In this document: piece by piece, positions 8,461-16,179 of the stretch
How the letters are laid out: each line of letters begins with the position of its first letter
Numbering within the stretch: the stretch's first letter is position 1
Assembly: GCA_050246795.1 (NCBI GenBank)
Contig: JBFWVJ010000001.1
Location: 1 to 64,000, forward strand
Length of the DNA: 64,000 nt
Direction of reading: 5' to 3'
Origin: JBFWVJ01 sp050246795
GTDB taxonomy: Bacteria > Patescibacteriota > Gracilibacteria > JAUYGZ01
Made by a program: the position numbers and the translations under genes
The notes under the pieces: generated by a model
The model's input: only the letters and a program-made list of their open reading frames with translations
Databases searched by the model: none
Told to the model about the DNA's origin: nothing

Positions 8461-8826
8461 ATGAATCAATATCCAGGCTCATTTCGGAGTTTAGTCGTTT
8501 GGCGAGAAGCGAAAAAACTTGTGCTTCAAATGTATTCTATTACCGACTCTTTCCCTCGACATGAGATGTATAGGATTTCAGACCAACTCAGAAGGGCTTC
8601 CAGTTCTGTGATGGCAAATATAGCTGAAGGGAATGAACGCCCTACGCAAAAAGATCGTGTGCACTTTTTTTCAATAGCTCGATCTTCCTTGATGGAAACA
8701 GATTGCTATCTAGATCTTGCACATGAATTGCAATATTTGCCGGATGAAATCTACCGTCCGTTGCTAGATCAGATCAACAAAACTGCTTATCTGCTTACGA
8801 AATTCATTACTAATTTAAGAAAATAA
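8461..8826 (+). CDS. Four-helix-bundle protein (S23/bIVP family), copy 1
   Basis: 121 residues of the 23S rRNA intervening-sequence protein family (four-helix bundle, TIGR02436-like). Diagnostic strings are VVWREAKKLVLQMY (about 11-24), ISDQLRRASSSVMANIAEGNER (about 38-59, the family hallmark) and LDQINKTAYLLTKFI near the C-terminus. The fold is related to Avd of diversity-generating retroelements, and most free-standing members have no proven role. The second copy at 59365-59742 shares most residues in the hallmark regions. A 17-bp perfect inverted repeat made of 9-mer units (8318-8334 and 8833-8849) encloses the gene, whose stop lies 7 bp from the right arm. No Shine-Dalgarno. Confidence 0.93.
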   Translation: MNQYPGSFRSLVVWREAKKLVLQMYSITDSFPRHEMYRISDQLRRASSSVMANIAEGNERPTQKDRVHFFSIARSSLMETDCYLDLAHELQYLPDEIYRPLLDQINKTAYLLTKFITNLRK

Positions 8827-8830
8827 TTTC

Positions 8831-8890
8831 CTAACCCTTACGTCCCTTATCACCCTTATCACCATTACACCCTTTTACAACCTTTACGCC
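8831..8890 (-). repeat. 9-bp-period tract C-right, downstream arm
   Basis: Read on the minus strand it is AGGGGCGTA, AAGGTTGTA, ATGGTGATA, AGGGTGATA, AGGGACGTA, AGGGTTAGG. It is oriented opposite to the tract at 8310-8340 and shares 17 bp exactly with it. Confidence 0.85.
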
Positions 8891-8957
8891 CCTCCGATTC
8901 CCTGCTAGTTTTCACCTACGTGAATTGACAAAACAGTATTTTTTAATCCCCCACCCC

Positions 8958-9407
8958 ATGTACAGCCTGAATAAAGTGCAACTCATCGGAAACCTCACCC
9001 GAGATCCAGAAGTGCGTCAGATCCCGAGCGGGCAGATGGTCTGTACCATCGGTATCGCGACAAACCGCACCTGGAAAGACCAGAACGGCCAAAAACAAGA
9101 CCAGACGGAATTTCACAATGTCGTCTGCTGGGGACGCTTGGCGGAAATCGCCGGACAGTACCTGCATAAGGGAACCAAGGTGTACTTCGAAGGTCGACTG
9201 CAAACCCGCAGCTGGGAAAACGACAGCGGGGTGAAACAGTATCGAACCGAAATCGTGGCTGAAAATATGATCATCCTGTCGCCGAAAGGCTCCGGCGGAG
9301 GCGACCAGGAATTCTCTGGAGGTATTAGCAGCTCCCGTTCCTCAGCTCCAGCGGACGATTTCATGCCGCAGGAAGAAAAAATCTCCGTCGAAGACCTCCC
9401 CTTCTAA
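8958..9407 (+). CDS. ssb: Single-stranded DNA-binding protein
   Basis: About 149 residues. The frame reaches 8925, but the ATG at 8958 (MYSLNKVQLIGNLTRDPEVR) is the conserved SSB start. The OB fold spans residues 1-108 (FHNVVCWGRLAEIAGQYLHKG, then VYFEGRLQTRSWEN). A short Gly/Ser-rich linker follows. The tail ends in SVEDLPF, the acidic tip that recruits replication and repair partners. It binds ssDNA, probably as a tetramer. A clear intrinsic terminator at 9433-9455 ends the unit. It is not in the usual rpsF-ssb-rpsR operon. Confidence 0.96.
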   Translation: MYSLNKVQLIGNLTRDPEVRQIPSGQMVCTIGIATNRTWKDQNGQKQDQTEFHNVVCWGRLAEIAGQYLHKGTKVYFEGRLQTRSWENDSGVKQYRTEIVAENMIILSPKGSGGGDQEFSGGISSSRSSAPADDFMPQEEKISVEDLPF

Positions 9408-9432
9408 GAAAGATTCCTATGATCTGATTGAG

Positions 9433-9455
9433 AACCCCGCTCTGCGGGGTTTTTT
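9433..9455 (+). terminator. Intrinsic terminator of ssb
   Basis: Stem AACCCCGC/GCGGGGTT with a TCT loop, then a T run. The hairpin at 62373-62394 is nearly identical. Confidence 0.9.
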
Positions 9456-9589
9456 GATGGCTGAAGAGCCTCCCATTCCCCTTCGCAACTCTCTTGATTG
9501 CTTCAAATCAACTGGACAAACTATTGACTTTTGTTTCATTTTATTGTATTGAGGTTTTGGTCCTGATTCATAAGAAACGGAGGGACCAC

Positions 9590-9817
9590 GTGTTCAACCT
9601 TCCGGCTTGGGTGTTTTTACTTCTTCTCGGACTGATCCTGATGGGCGGTACCAGTATCGCCATCGTCATCCGAAGCGGAAGAACTGTCGACGACGGATTG
9701 CTAGATTTCCAGAACTGCACCTTTACTGTGCAGCAAGAGAGAAGGAACAACCGTGCACTTCTCTTCTTGGGCCTTGGAGGCTTCTGGCTCGTCGTAGCGA
9801 GTTTCCTCGTCCGTTAA
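9590..9817 (+). CDS. Small two-helix membrane protein with a strong Shine-Dalgarno
   Basis: About 75 residues starting at a GTG (9590) preceded by GGAGGG (9579-9584), one of the few real Shine-Dalgarno sites in the window. The longer frame from 9494 would use a TTG and lacks this signal. Two hydrophobic helices (about residues 5-25, PAWVFLLLLGLILMGG, and about 52-74, LLFLGLGGFWLVVASFLV) flank a polar middle (RSGRTVDDGLLDFQNC). Both ends are predicted on the same side. No family is recognised. A 13-bp-stem hairpin follows the stop. Confidence 0.65.
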   Translation: MFNLPAWVFLLLLGLILMGGTSIAIVIRSGRTVDDGLLDFQNCTFTVQQERRNNRALLFLGLGGFWLVVASFLVR

Positions 9818-9826
9818 CCCAAGCCA

Positions 9827-9857
9827 TTCCCCCTGCGCCGTGTCGGCGCAGGGGGAA
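9827..9857 (+). terminator. GC-rich hairpin after the small membrane protein
   Basis: A perfect 13-bp stem: TTCCCCCTGCGCC (9827-9839) and its complement (9845-9857) around GTGTC. There is no T tract, so termination efficiency is uncertain. GC-rich T-less hairpins of this kind also follow the genes of the 49.3-51.7 kb island. Confidence 0.6.
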
Positions 9858-10356
9858 AGCCACCTCGATCCCCTCCCCCTCCTTAGGAAGGAGCTTTCTT
9901 GCTGTCGACTCGTCATATATTTTTGTCGAGTAGTCGTGTCTACTTTCTACAATTGCCATATTCATTTTGTCGAGTCGCCTCTCTCCACTGTCGACAATGA
10001 TTTTTTACTTATATATAAGCTCTTTCATACTGACACTTCATTGCCACTCAGCACTTGACTAGTCGTCATATTTAATACGTCTAGTAGTCATAATAAAATG
10101 TTTTGTCGTCATCTATTTTATGTCTCCTTGTTGTCTATAAGAAATGGCTTTTTATAGTATCTCTACAGCTGTCTACCCCCCCTGCCCTGTCTACTGTTGC
10201 CCTTGCCTGCGGCATTCCTTAAATTTTATCTGACGAGTAGTCATTGTCATTTGTCGAGTCGACACAGTTGCCGAGAAGAATTCGAAGTGATACATACAGT
10301 ACGATGAACGATAAACAATACTGTTTTGTCGTTCATGGTTTATTATCATTGTCTTC
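9858..10356. promoter_or_regulatory. Non-coding region with clustered TTTTGTCG motifs
   Basis: No coding frame is supported in these 500 bp. TTTTGTCG occurs at 9921, 9965, 10101 and 10324. TTTGTCGA is at 10250. GTCGAC is at 9904 and 9990, the latter giving TTGTCGA on the minus strand. Related AGTCGTCAT and AGTAGTCAT strings occur at 10061, 10084 and 10237. The next gene encodes a DNA-binding, coiled-coil, membrane-anchored protein, so these are candidate binding sites. I see no DnaA boxes. Confidence 0.55.
10268..10296 (+). promoter_or_regulatory. Possible promoter of the HTH-coiled-coil protein gene
   Basis: TTGCCG (10268-10273), 17-bp spacer, TACATA (10291-10296). A TTTTGTCGT copy at 10324-10332 lies between it and the start codon at 10357. 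Confidence 0.4.
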
Positions 10357-11037
10357 ATGGTCGACGAACATCTCTATTCCGTACCTCGAAAATTTGCAGC
10401 AGAGTTGCTGAATGTCTCTCTGCGCACCCTGGATCGTTATAGCAAAAAGAACACCATTCGTTCTCTCAGAAGGGGGCGGGAATTGTTCTTCAACGAGCAA
10501 GAAATCCTCGATTTCAAGGCTCAAATCCTTGCTAAGGAACAGTTTGAACAAGTCCAAAGACGAAAGCTCCAGAAAACTGAACTGAAATCCTCCGCCCGCG
10601 AATTTGCTGATGTCGAAGAAGCCCAGGTGATGGAACAACAACCAAAGAGGGGAGAGCAGTACGATGATCTCGATGCGGGCTTCGCGACGATCCGTGATTC
10701 TTTACTCCGGAGAAGCCCGGAAGAATCCATTTTCAAAGCCCTGTTTGAAAAGGCGGAAGAAGAACTCAAAGGGCTTCGCCAAAAGCTGGAAGCAGCTCAT
10801 TATCAGATCGGAAAACTCGAATCAGAAGTGAAATCCATGGTGCCGCTCATCGAATTTAAAAAGCAAAAACAAGAACTCCTCGCCCTGGCCGAAGAGAACC
10901 GATTTAAACTCGAAGATATCGCAGGCCTGGAGCGTCAGGTGAAGGTCGAGCAGTTTGTTAAAAAAGTCTATGGGGTCCTCTTATTTCTCATGATGGCAAC
11001 GATGCCCCTGCTGATCATCTTGAGAATTTTGAGCTGA
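10357..11037 (+). CDS. HTH / coiled-coil / C-terminal membrane-anchor DNA-binding protein
   Basis: 226 residues. Residues 1-55 form a MerR/HTH_17-like helix-turn-helix (YSVPRKFAAELLNVSLRTLD, then RRGRELFFNEQEILDF). Residues about 56-195 are a long charged coiled coil. Residues about 200-223 are a membrane helix (VYGVLLFLMMATMPLLIILRIL). It would tether DNA to the membrane from the cytoplasmic side. The order HTH, coiled coil, membrane association recalls chromosome-anchoring proteins such as RacA, but I see no specific homology. The cluster of TTTTGTCG motifs just upstream suggests autoregulation or a centromere-like site. Confidence 0.75.
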   Translation: MVDEHLYSVPRKFAAELLNVSLRTLDRYSKKNTIRSLRRGRELFFNEQEILDFKAQILAKEQFEQVQRRKLQKTELKSSAREFADVEEAQVMEQQPKRGEQYDDLDAGFATIRDSLLRRSPEESIFKALFEKAEEELKGLRQKLEAAHYQIGKLESEVKSMVPLIEFKKQKQELLALAEENRFKLEDIAGLERQVKVEQFVKKVYGVLLFLMMATMPLLIILRILS

Positions 11038-11049
11038 TAGTGCTATACT
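11020..11049 (+). promoter_or_regulatory. Promoter of the ATP-grasp/DUF1704 gene
   Basis: TTGAGA (11020-11025), 18-bp spacer, TATACT (11044-11049) with an extended TGC. It overlaps the end of the upstream gene and leaves a leader of about 20 nt. Confidence 0.6.
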
Positions 11050-11073
11050 TTCGACTCTAAAATAGATTTGGGC

Positions 11074-13434
11074 ATGCTGAAGTTTTGGCATCACCATGGG
11101 ATCCTGGGTATCAATGCCCGGAACCTGCTCTACATCAAGCCCCTCAACAAGCAGGCGCAGATTCAGTTTGCTGATGACAAGATCCGCACCAAGCAGTATT
11201 TGTCTGTCCGAGGCGTGAAAACCGCCCGTCTTTTGGCAAAGATTACTTCTGAAAATGAACTGGCGAAGTTTTCCTGGGAATCCTTGCCCAATGACTTTGT
11301 CCTCAAGCCGAACAGCGGCTACGGAGGGGAGGGGATTTGGATTATCAAAAACCGGGAAAACCATGGCTGGATCAACATAAAAGGGGAGTATATCGCGCAT
11401 TCGGAAATGCTGGAGCATGTGGCTGATATTCTGGAAGGCCGCTATTCCATCACCGGTGGTCCTGATTCGGTGTTTTTCGAGCAACGCCTGTCCTGTCATC
11501 CTGAGATGGGGGCCTTGGGGCAATTTGGTTTGCCGGATATTCGGGTGATCGTCTACAACCTGGTGCCCGTAATGGCGATGGTTCGCGTTCCGACTCGGGA
11601 GAGTAGGGGAAAGGCCAATCTCCACATGGGCGGGCTCGGCCTGGGAGTCGATCTGGCCAAAGGGGAAATCACTCATATGACCTGCTACAACCGCATTATT
11701 CAAGAGCACCCTGATTTTGGAAATCTGAAAGGCATGAAAATACCGTTTTGGCATGAAGTCCTGCTCCAGGCGACCCAGATCCAGCAGATGATCACGCTGG
11801 GCTATTTGGCGGTAGACATTGTCATCGATGCAGACATGGGGCCGACCCTGTTGGAAATCAATGCCCGCGCTGGCCTCGGCGTGCAGATCGCCAATCTTGC
11901 TCCGCTGCGCGATCGACTCGATCGGGTCTCCGGTGTGAAGGTACAAACCGCTGAAAAAGGGGTCCGCTTGGCGCAGGATTTATTTGGCAACAAAGTGGAG
12001 CGACGCATCCAGGCTCTGAGTGGAAAGAAGGTCATCGGGATGGAAGAAGAAACGGTGCTCAACCTGAAGCACGGGACGAAAACCGTTCTCGCCCGCATCA
12101 ACCCAACGATGAATAAGAACTATATCGAAACCAGCTTGTTTAGAAAAATCGCCGAGACTCCTCAGGAAGAGAAGCTCACCCTCGGGTACACCCTTCAAGG
12201 GGAACGCGGGAAAAGTGTCTTCTATCCGCTTGATATGACGGATCGTACGTATCAAGTCATCTTCGGGAAAAAGGTGCTGTCGAATTTTTTTCTGGATGTT
12301 TCCAGGAGTCCAGAGTCAAAAAAAATGCCCAAGGCTCCCGAAAAAACCCCTCAGCCGGCGAGTGTCGCACATGACCCTCAATGGCACCAGATAGACAACC
12401 AGCTGGCCGAATGGGACCGTCAGTTGACCCTGGTTTCCCAGCTCAAGCCCCTCCAACTGGAGGAAGAAAAAACCACATTTTTTGCTGACCCAGCCTATGA
12501 ACCGCAATTCCGATATAAGGCGGCTTTGCCTCAGCTTTCGGAAATAAAGGTCGGCCTGCAGAACCTCAGAATTGACATCACGTCACCGCTGGGGATGCTG
12601 TTTGAAGAAAAGCGAAACGAACTCGTCCGAAAAGCGGATGTGCTTTCCGTGGTCGGAGATGACGACTTCTTCCCCAAGGTGTGTGAAGACTGGCTTTCTC
12701 TCCCGCCCGTCGAGGTGCGGGAAATGGCTGAAAAAGCATTGCGGCACCTACCAGACGCCTTGGCTTCTGAGAAACGAACCCATTCTTCTCAGGCGGCGGT
12801 AGAACGCTTCCAATCCTTCCTCAAAGCCCAGGGACTGCTGAACTGGCAGGTGGTGGAAAAAGAGGGGATTGTTTCTCGTTGTGTGATCGGGAAAAATAAC
12901 CGGTTGTTGGTGAGGGCGGGGGAAAGGTTTTCCGACCATGATTTGAAAAAGCTGATGGCCCATGAAGTGGAAACCCATATTTACTCCACCGAGAATGGCA
13001 AGCTTCAGCCTTACCTGTTGTTCCGACGAGGAACCGCCCATTATCTGAAAACCCAAGAAGGCTTGGCGGTCTATCATCAAAACCAGGTCGTGCCTGGGAC
13101 CATGACCAATGCCATCCTTGGCTTCCACGCGGTGATGTGGGCGCGAGAGATGGGATTCCGTCAGGTGTTTGAACGGTTGAGGAAATACGTTTCCGCTGAA
13201 GAAGCCTGGAAAATGACGGTGAAAGCCAAGCGAGGGATGTCGGACACGAGCCGTCCTGGAGCTTTTTTGAAGAACGCGCTGTATTTTTGGGGATACCTGG
13301 AAGTGAAGAGGTATCTGGAGCAGGGTGGATCCTTTGAGGAACTGTTCTTGGGGAAATTCTCACTGCACCAACTGGAATTGATTCGACAGGTGCCAGGATT
13401 AAAACCGGCTCGATACCTTCCTCAGCGCTCATGA
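11074..13434 (+). CDS. ATP-grasp amide ligase fused to DUF1704 (QEGLA) metallopeptidase-like domain
   Basis: 786 residues. Residues about 1-400 match the RimK-related alpha-L-glutamate-ligase-like ATP-grasp family: FVLKPNSGYGGEGIWII is the ATP-binding strand-loop and LEINARAGLGVQIAN the Mg-binding end. Residues about 440-786 match DUF1704, also called flavohemoglobin expression-modulating QEGLA-motif protein. HEVETH near 630-635 is a zincin-like site and TQEGLAVY lies near 660. The vertebrate tubulin carboxypeptidase MATCAP belongs to this peptidase family. Ligase and peptidase are usually separate neighbouring genes; here they are one chain, which suggests adding and removing an amino acid on the same target. 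The next gene overlaps the stop by 4 bp (ATGA). Confidence 0.85.
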   Translation: MLKFWHHHGILGINARNLLYIKPLNKQAQIQFADDKIRTKQYLSVRGVKTARLLAKITSENELAKFSWESLPNDFVLKPNSGYGGEGIWIIKNRENHGWINIKGEYIAHSEMLEHVADILEGRYSITGGPDSVFFEQRLSCHPEMGALGQFGLPDIRVIVYNLVPVMAMVRVPTRESRGKANLHMGGLGLGVDLAKGEITHMTCYNRIIQEHPDFGNLKGMKIPFWHEVLLQATQIQQMITLGYLAVDIVIDADMGPTLLEINARAGLGVQIANLAPLRDRLDRVSGVKVQTAEKGVRLAQDLFGNKVERRIQALSGKKVIGMEEETVLNLKHGTKTVLARINPTMNKNYIETSLFRKIAETPQEEKLTLGYTLQGERGKSVFYPLDMTDRTYQVIFGKKVLSNFFLDVSRSPESKKMPKAPEKTPQPASVAHDPQWHQIDNQLAEWDRQLTLVSQLKPLQLEEEKTTFFADPAYEPQFRYKAALPQLSEIKVGLQNLRIDITSPLGMLFEEKRNELVRKADVLSVVGDDDFFPKVCEDWLSLPPVEVREMAEKALRHLPDALASEKRTHSSQAAVERFQSFLKAQGLLNWQVVEKEGIVSRCVIGKNNRLLVRAGERFSDHDLKKLMAHEVETHIYSTENGKLQPYLLFRRGTAHYLKTQEGLAVYHQNQVVPGTMTNAILGFHAVMWAREMGFRQVFERLRKYVSAEEAWKMTVKAKRGMSDTSRPGAFLKNALYFWGYLEVKRYLEQGGSFEELFLGKFSLHQLELIRQVPGLKPARYLPQRS

Positions 13435-14237
13435 ATGCTCCCCTGACATCATCCCTGGCGGGTCACCCGGTTCGAATCCTGCATCAATCCTGGAACGATC
13501 AACGTTTCCAACGCTTCGGCGCCCGTATCGGATCCCGACAAGCGCCTCTGACCTCGGAACACGTCGCTGAACTCCTGGTGGGAGAACGAAGGGATGAAAC
13601 CCGTCGACTGCTCACACGACTCGGATTTTTGGTGATTGAGGTGGAGAACTTTCATCCGGAACAGCTCCAAGGACTTGCTTGGGACCGGCTCGTGAACGAT
13701 CGAAATCGACTTCCAGATGTGAATATGATGCCCCATACCGATTTTGCGGACGTGGTGCTTTTTGCTCAAAGCAAACGACGGTCCCGTACCGGACTTTCGG
13801 GAAGAACGGGTATTGCCCAGTCGATCGTGGATGCCCTGCCAAGCATCGAACCCTTCGCGGCTGAGATCCGGCTCTGTGTTCCCGAGATTCGTTCACAGAT
13901 CCAACTCATTCTTCGGGAATCACTCGATTATGAAGATCCACTTCCGCAGCTCCTTCAAGAACTGCATCGCTCTCTGTCAGATCTGCTCGCTTTTCAGCCT
14001 GAAGCGAGCTGGAAGTTTTGGCAGGCCCTGTATCGAAGTATGGAAAAAAGAAAGCTCCACCATTCGCACTTGTGGAAAGGGGGACAAGTCTTGATGATTT
14101 CATCGCAGGCCTTACACTTCCGAGAAGTCCCACAGGTCGAGCTCCTTATTGATCCTGTGCCGATGTGGAGGGCCCAGATCGATCATGACTTTGAGGAGGC
14201 TGAGAAACCCCGTCAGACGCCGCCATCAGGTACATGA
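13431..14237 (+). CDS. Candidate Fe(II)/2-oxoglutarate oxygenase-like protein
   Basis: 268 residues, translationally coupled to the ATP-grasp/DUF1704 gene through an ATGA overlap. No family is certain. An early block, LLTRLGFLVIEVENF (about 61-75), is followed by PHTDF with a His-x-Asp at 102-104. A later block, LWKGGQVLMISSQALHFRE (about 214-232), has a His at 229. HxD plus a distal His after a W..G.. strand is the metal-binding layout of TauD/clavaminate-synthase-type dioxygenases. This assignment rests on motif spacing only. Context suggests it modifies the same product as the ligases. Its 3' end overlaps the convergent gene by 92 bp. Confidence 0.45.
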   Translation: MNAPLTSSLAGHPVRILHQSWNDQRFQRFGARIGSRQAPLTSEHVAELLVGERRDETRRLLTRLGFLVIEVENFHPEQLQGLAWDRLVNDRNRLPDVNMMPHTDFADVVLFAQSKRRSRTGLSGRTGIAQSIVDALPSIEPFAAEIRLCVPEIRSQIQLILRESLDYEDPLPQLLQELHRSLSDLLAFQPEASWKFWQALYRSMEKRKLHHSHLWKGGQVLMISSQALHFREVPQVELLIDPVPMWRAQIDHDFEEAEKPRQTPPSGT

Positions 14238-15129
14238 CATTGCGGTGTTCTGATTTGTCGAGCGTGTCATTCTTTCCAGCCTGCAGATTGTGGCGATCGA
14301 TGAGAAAATCCCCCTTGTCGGAGAACGATCGTTCGGCTTCTGCGAAGATGGCGGTTTCCAAGGAAGAAGGCGAACCAAGGATTTTCGCGCAGACCAGGTA
14401 TTCCAGCTTGTTGTCCAAGGAGACGGTTTGGAAGTGTTCCGCGATGATCTCTTCGCATTTTTTGAGCATGTGCAGGTAGCGGTCGGTCTGTTCGGTGATG
14501 GGGCGAGCGTAGAAATGCGATTCACCGATGATGCAGTGGGTGAGGAGGTACAGCCGAAGGCAGATTTCTTCGAGCGTGTTGCCTGTGTAGTCCTGTTCGC
14601 TGATCTCCCAGAAATACTCAAGCGAGAAGGGGACTTGTTCCGCAAGCTCAGGAAAAAGACCTCGAGAAAGATAGAAATAATTGATGACGTAGGTGGAGAG
14701 ATTTCGGATGGCTTTGCGGTCTTGGTAGATCGTTTCATAAAAGGCAATGAATTCGCTCAGAGGAATCTGCTCGAGGACCAGTGGACGAATATCTTGGCCA
14801 TAGAGGGACTGAGCGAACAAGGCCAGAAACAGGATGCGGTCGTAGCTCAAGAGCCTCGGGTAGCGTTCGAAGTGCGCCCGTCGAAGCTCTAAGCAATGGA
14901 ACTCAGGACTGATGGCAGAGGGCTGAGCCAGGGATCCGATCCGATGTCGTATAGACTCTTCATCCGCCCCCAAATAGTGAGGTTTCATCTCCTGCATCCA
15001 TTGGTGGTATTTCTCTTTTCCTGTCCAAAGAGCCATGCGTGAGACATAGTGACGCCATTTGTTCGGTTTCAGATCGTGCTGGTGCGATTCGTAATACTGA
15101 CTGATGCGGTGAAAGGGGGAATGGGTCAT
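14146..15129 (-). CDS. Helical protein of unknown function in the ligase neighbourhood
   Basis: About 327 residues from the ATG at 15129 (MTHSPFHRISQYYES); the frame is open to 15177. It is rich in aromatic residues and helices, with no signal peptide. Recognisable strings include LFLALFAQSLYG, LYLLTHCIIGESHFY and SLDNKLEYLVCAKIL near the C-terminus, then SEHRNVMYLM. These resemble helical-repeat DUF families, but I cannot assign one. It is transcribed against its neighbours. Its last 92 bases overlap the oxygenase-like gene tail to tail. It is probably part of the same functional neighbourhood because it is enclosed by the two ligase genes. Confidence 0.7.
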   Translation of the reverse strand: MTHSPFHRISQYYESHQHDLKPNKWRHYVSRMALWTGKEKYHQWMQEMKPHYLGADEESIRHRIGSLAQPSAISPEFHCLELRRAHFERYPRLLSYDRILFLALFAQSLYGQDIRPLVLEQIPLSEFIAFYETIYQDRKAIRNLSTYVINYFYLSRGLFPELAEQVPFSLEYFWEISEQDYTGNTLEEICLRLYLLTHCIIGESHFYARPITEQTDRYLHMLKKCEEIIAEHFQTVSLDNKLEYLVCAKILGSPSSLETAIFAEAERSFSDKGDFLIDRHNLQAGKNDTLDKSEHRNVMYLMAASDGVSQPPQSHDRSGPSTSAQDQ

Positions 15130-15199
15130 GGGTGCGTGTGAGGCTCGAAGTCTGGACGAAAAAACCGGGGAATGCAAGGGCGGGGAAGGGGAAGTTTAT

Positions 15200-15227
15200 T
15201 TGACATTCCAGCGTCGAACACTACACT
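15200..15227 (+). promoter_or_regulatory. Promoter of the RimK-like ligase
   Basis: TTGACA (15200-15205), 16-bp spacer, TACACT (15222-15227), 25 bp before the start codon at 15253. Confidence 0.7.
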
Positions 15228-15252
15228 CGTTCTGAAATTCTTACCTTCGCCT

Positions 15253-16179
15253 ATGCACATCGGGATAGTTTCTTTTATGCCCAGCAAAAAACGACCGACG
15301 ATTCAGGAAACCCGCCTCGCGGAAGAAGCCAAAAAAAAGGGGCATAAAGTGACGATCATTCGAGCACAAAAATGCTTGATGACGTTTTCTGGAGATGGAG
15401 AGCTCGGCATCCGTTATGGAAATAAGGCCTTCCCGAAGTTTGACATCATCATCCCGAGAGTTATCCCCGGTGAAAACGTGCATGTGCGCAGCAGTGTGAT
15501 CGAACAGCTCCAACTGATGGGGATCCCCATGTTGAACACCTATCATTCGATCGTCCGGGCCAAGAACAAGCTCCACACGCTGCAGCTCCTGTCCCACTAC
15601 AAAATCCCTGTCGTCAAAACGGTGGTCCTTTCTGATAAATCCTACTTCGACGAGGCCATGAAGTACTTGGGCGAGTTTCCCATCGTGATGAAGACCGTGT
15701 TTGGTTCGAAGGGGAATGGCGTCACCATCGTGGAGAGCAAACGGGCGGCGAAGTCGACCTATGGAATTATTTCAGAGAACTATTCCGTCAAAAACGGGAT
15801 TTTGCTCCAGGAATACATCGGCGAATCGATGGGGAAGGATATTCGGATTTTTGTGGTCGGAGGCAAGATGGTGGCGGCCATGGAGCGCGTGGCCCACGAT
15901 GAAGACTTTCGATCGAATGTAGGGCAGGGAGGCAGCGGCACGACCTATACTCCGACAAAGAAAGAAGTCCATCTGGCTATTCGCGCGACAAAAGCGCTGG
16001 GCTTGGAAATCTCAGGAGTGGATATCATCCAAACCAAAACCGGACCGGCGATCATGGAAGTGAATGCCAATCCGGGATTTGAAGAGCTGGAAGCGATTTC
16101 GGGCGTGAATGTCGCGGAGGCGATCATCAAGCATGCTCGTAAATTCGTCCAGGAGTTCGTTCCTCCGAGCGTGATTTAG
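15253..16179 (+). CDS. RimK-family ATP-grasp ligase
   Basis: 308 residues from the ATG at 15253 (MHIGIVSFMPSKK); the longer frame from 15172 would begin upstream of the promoter. RimK-type enzymes add amino acids, classically glutamate, through ATP-dependent amide bonds. An N-terminal preATP-grasp domain (FDIIIPRVIPG) is followed by the ATP-grasp core: FPIVMKTVFGSKGNGV (about 138-153), LLQEYIGESMGKDIRIFVVG (about 183-202), NVGQGGSGTTY and the Mg site IMEVNANPGFEELE near 270. This is the second ATP-grasp ligase in 5 kb. The real substrate (S6, a small peptide or a cofactor) cannot be told. Confidence 0.9.
   Translation: MHIGIVSFMPSKKRPTIQETRLAEEAKKKGHKVTIIRAQKCLMTFSGDGELGIRYGNKAFPKFDIIIPRVIPGENVHVRSSVIEQLQLMGIPMLNTYHSIVRAKNKLHTLQLLSHYKIPVVKTVVLSDKSYFDEAMKYLGEFPIVMKTVFGSKGNGVTIVESKRAAKSTYGIISENYSVKNGILLQEYIGESMGKDIRIFVVGGKMVAAMERVAHDEDFRSNVGQGGSGTTYTPTKKEVHLAIRATKALGLEISGVDIIQTKTGPAIMEVNANPGFEELEAISGVNVAEAIIKHARKFVQEFVPPSVI

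Noticed and set aside
9858..10356. Replication origin
   Set aside because: No DnaA boxes and no dnaA or dnaN nearby. Only the motif cluster is supported.
13431..14237. N-formylglutamate amidohydrolase, a usual partner of ATP-grasp/DUF1704 clusters
   Set aside because: I could not find that family's conserved motifs; the HTD...H layout fits a dioxygenase better, still tentatively.
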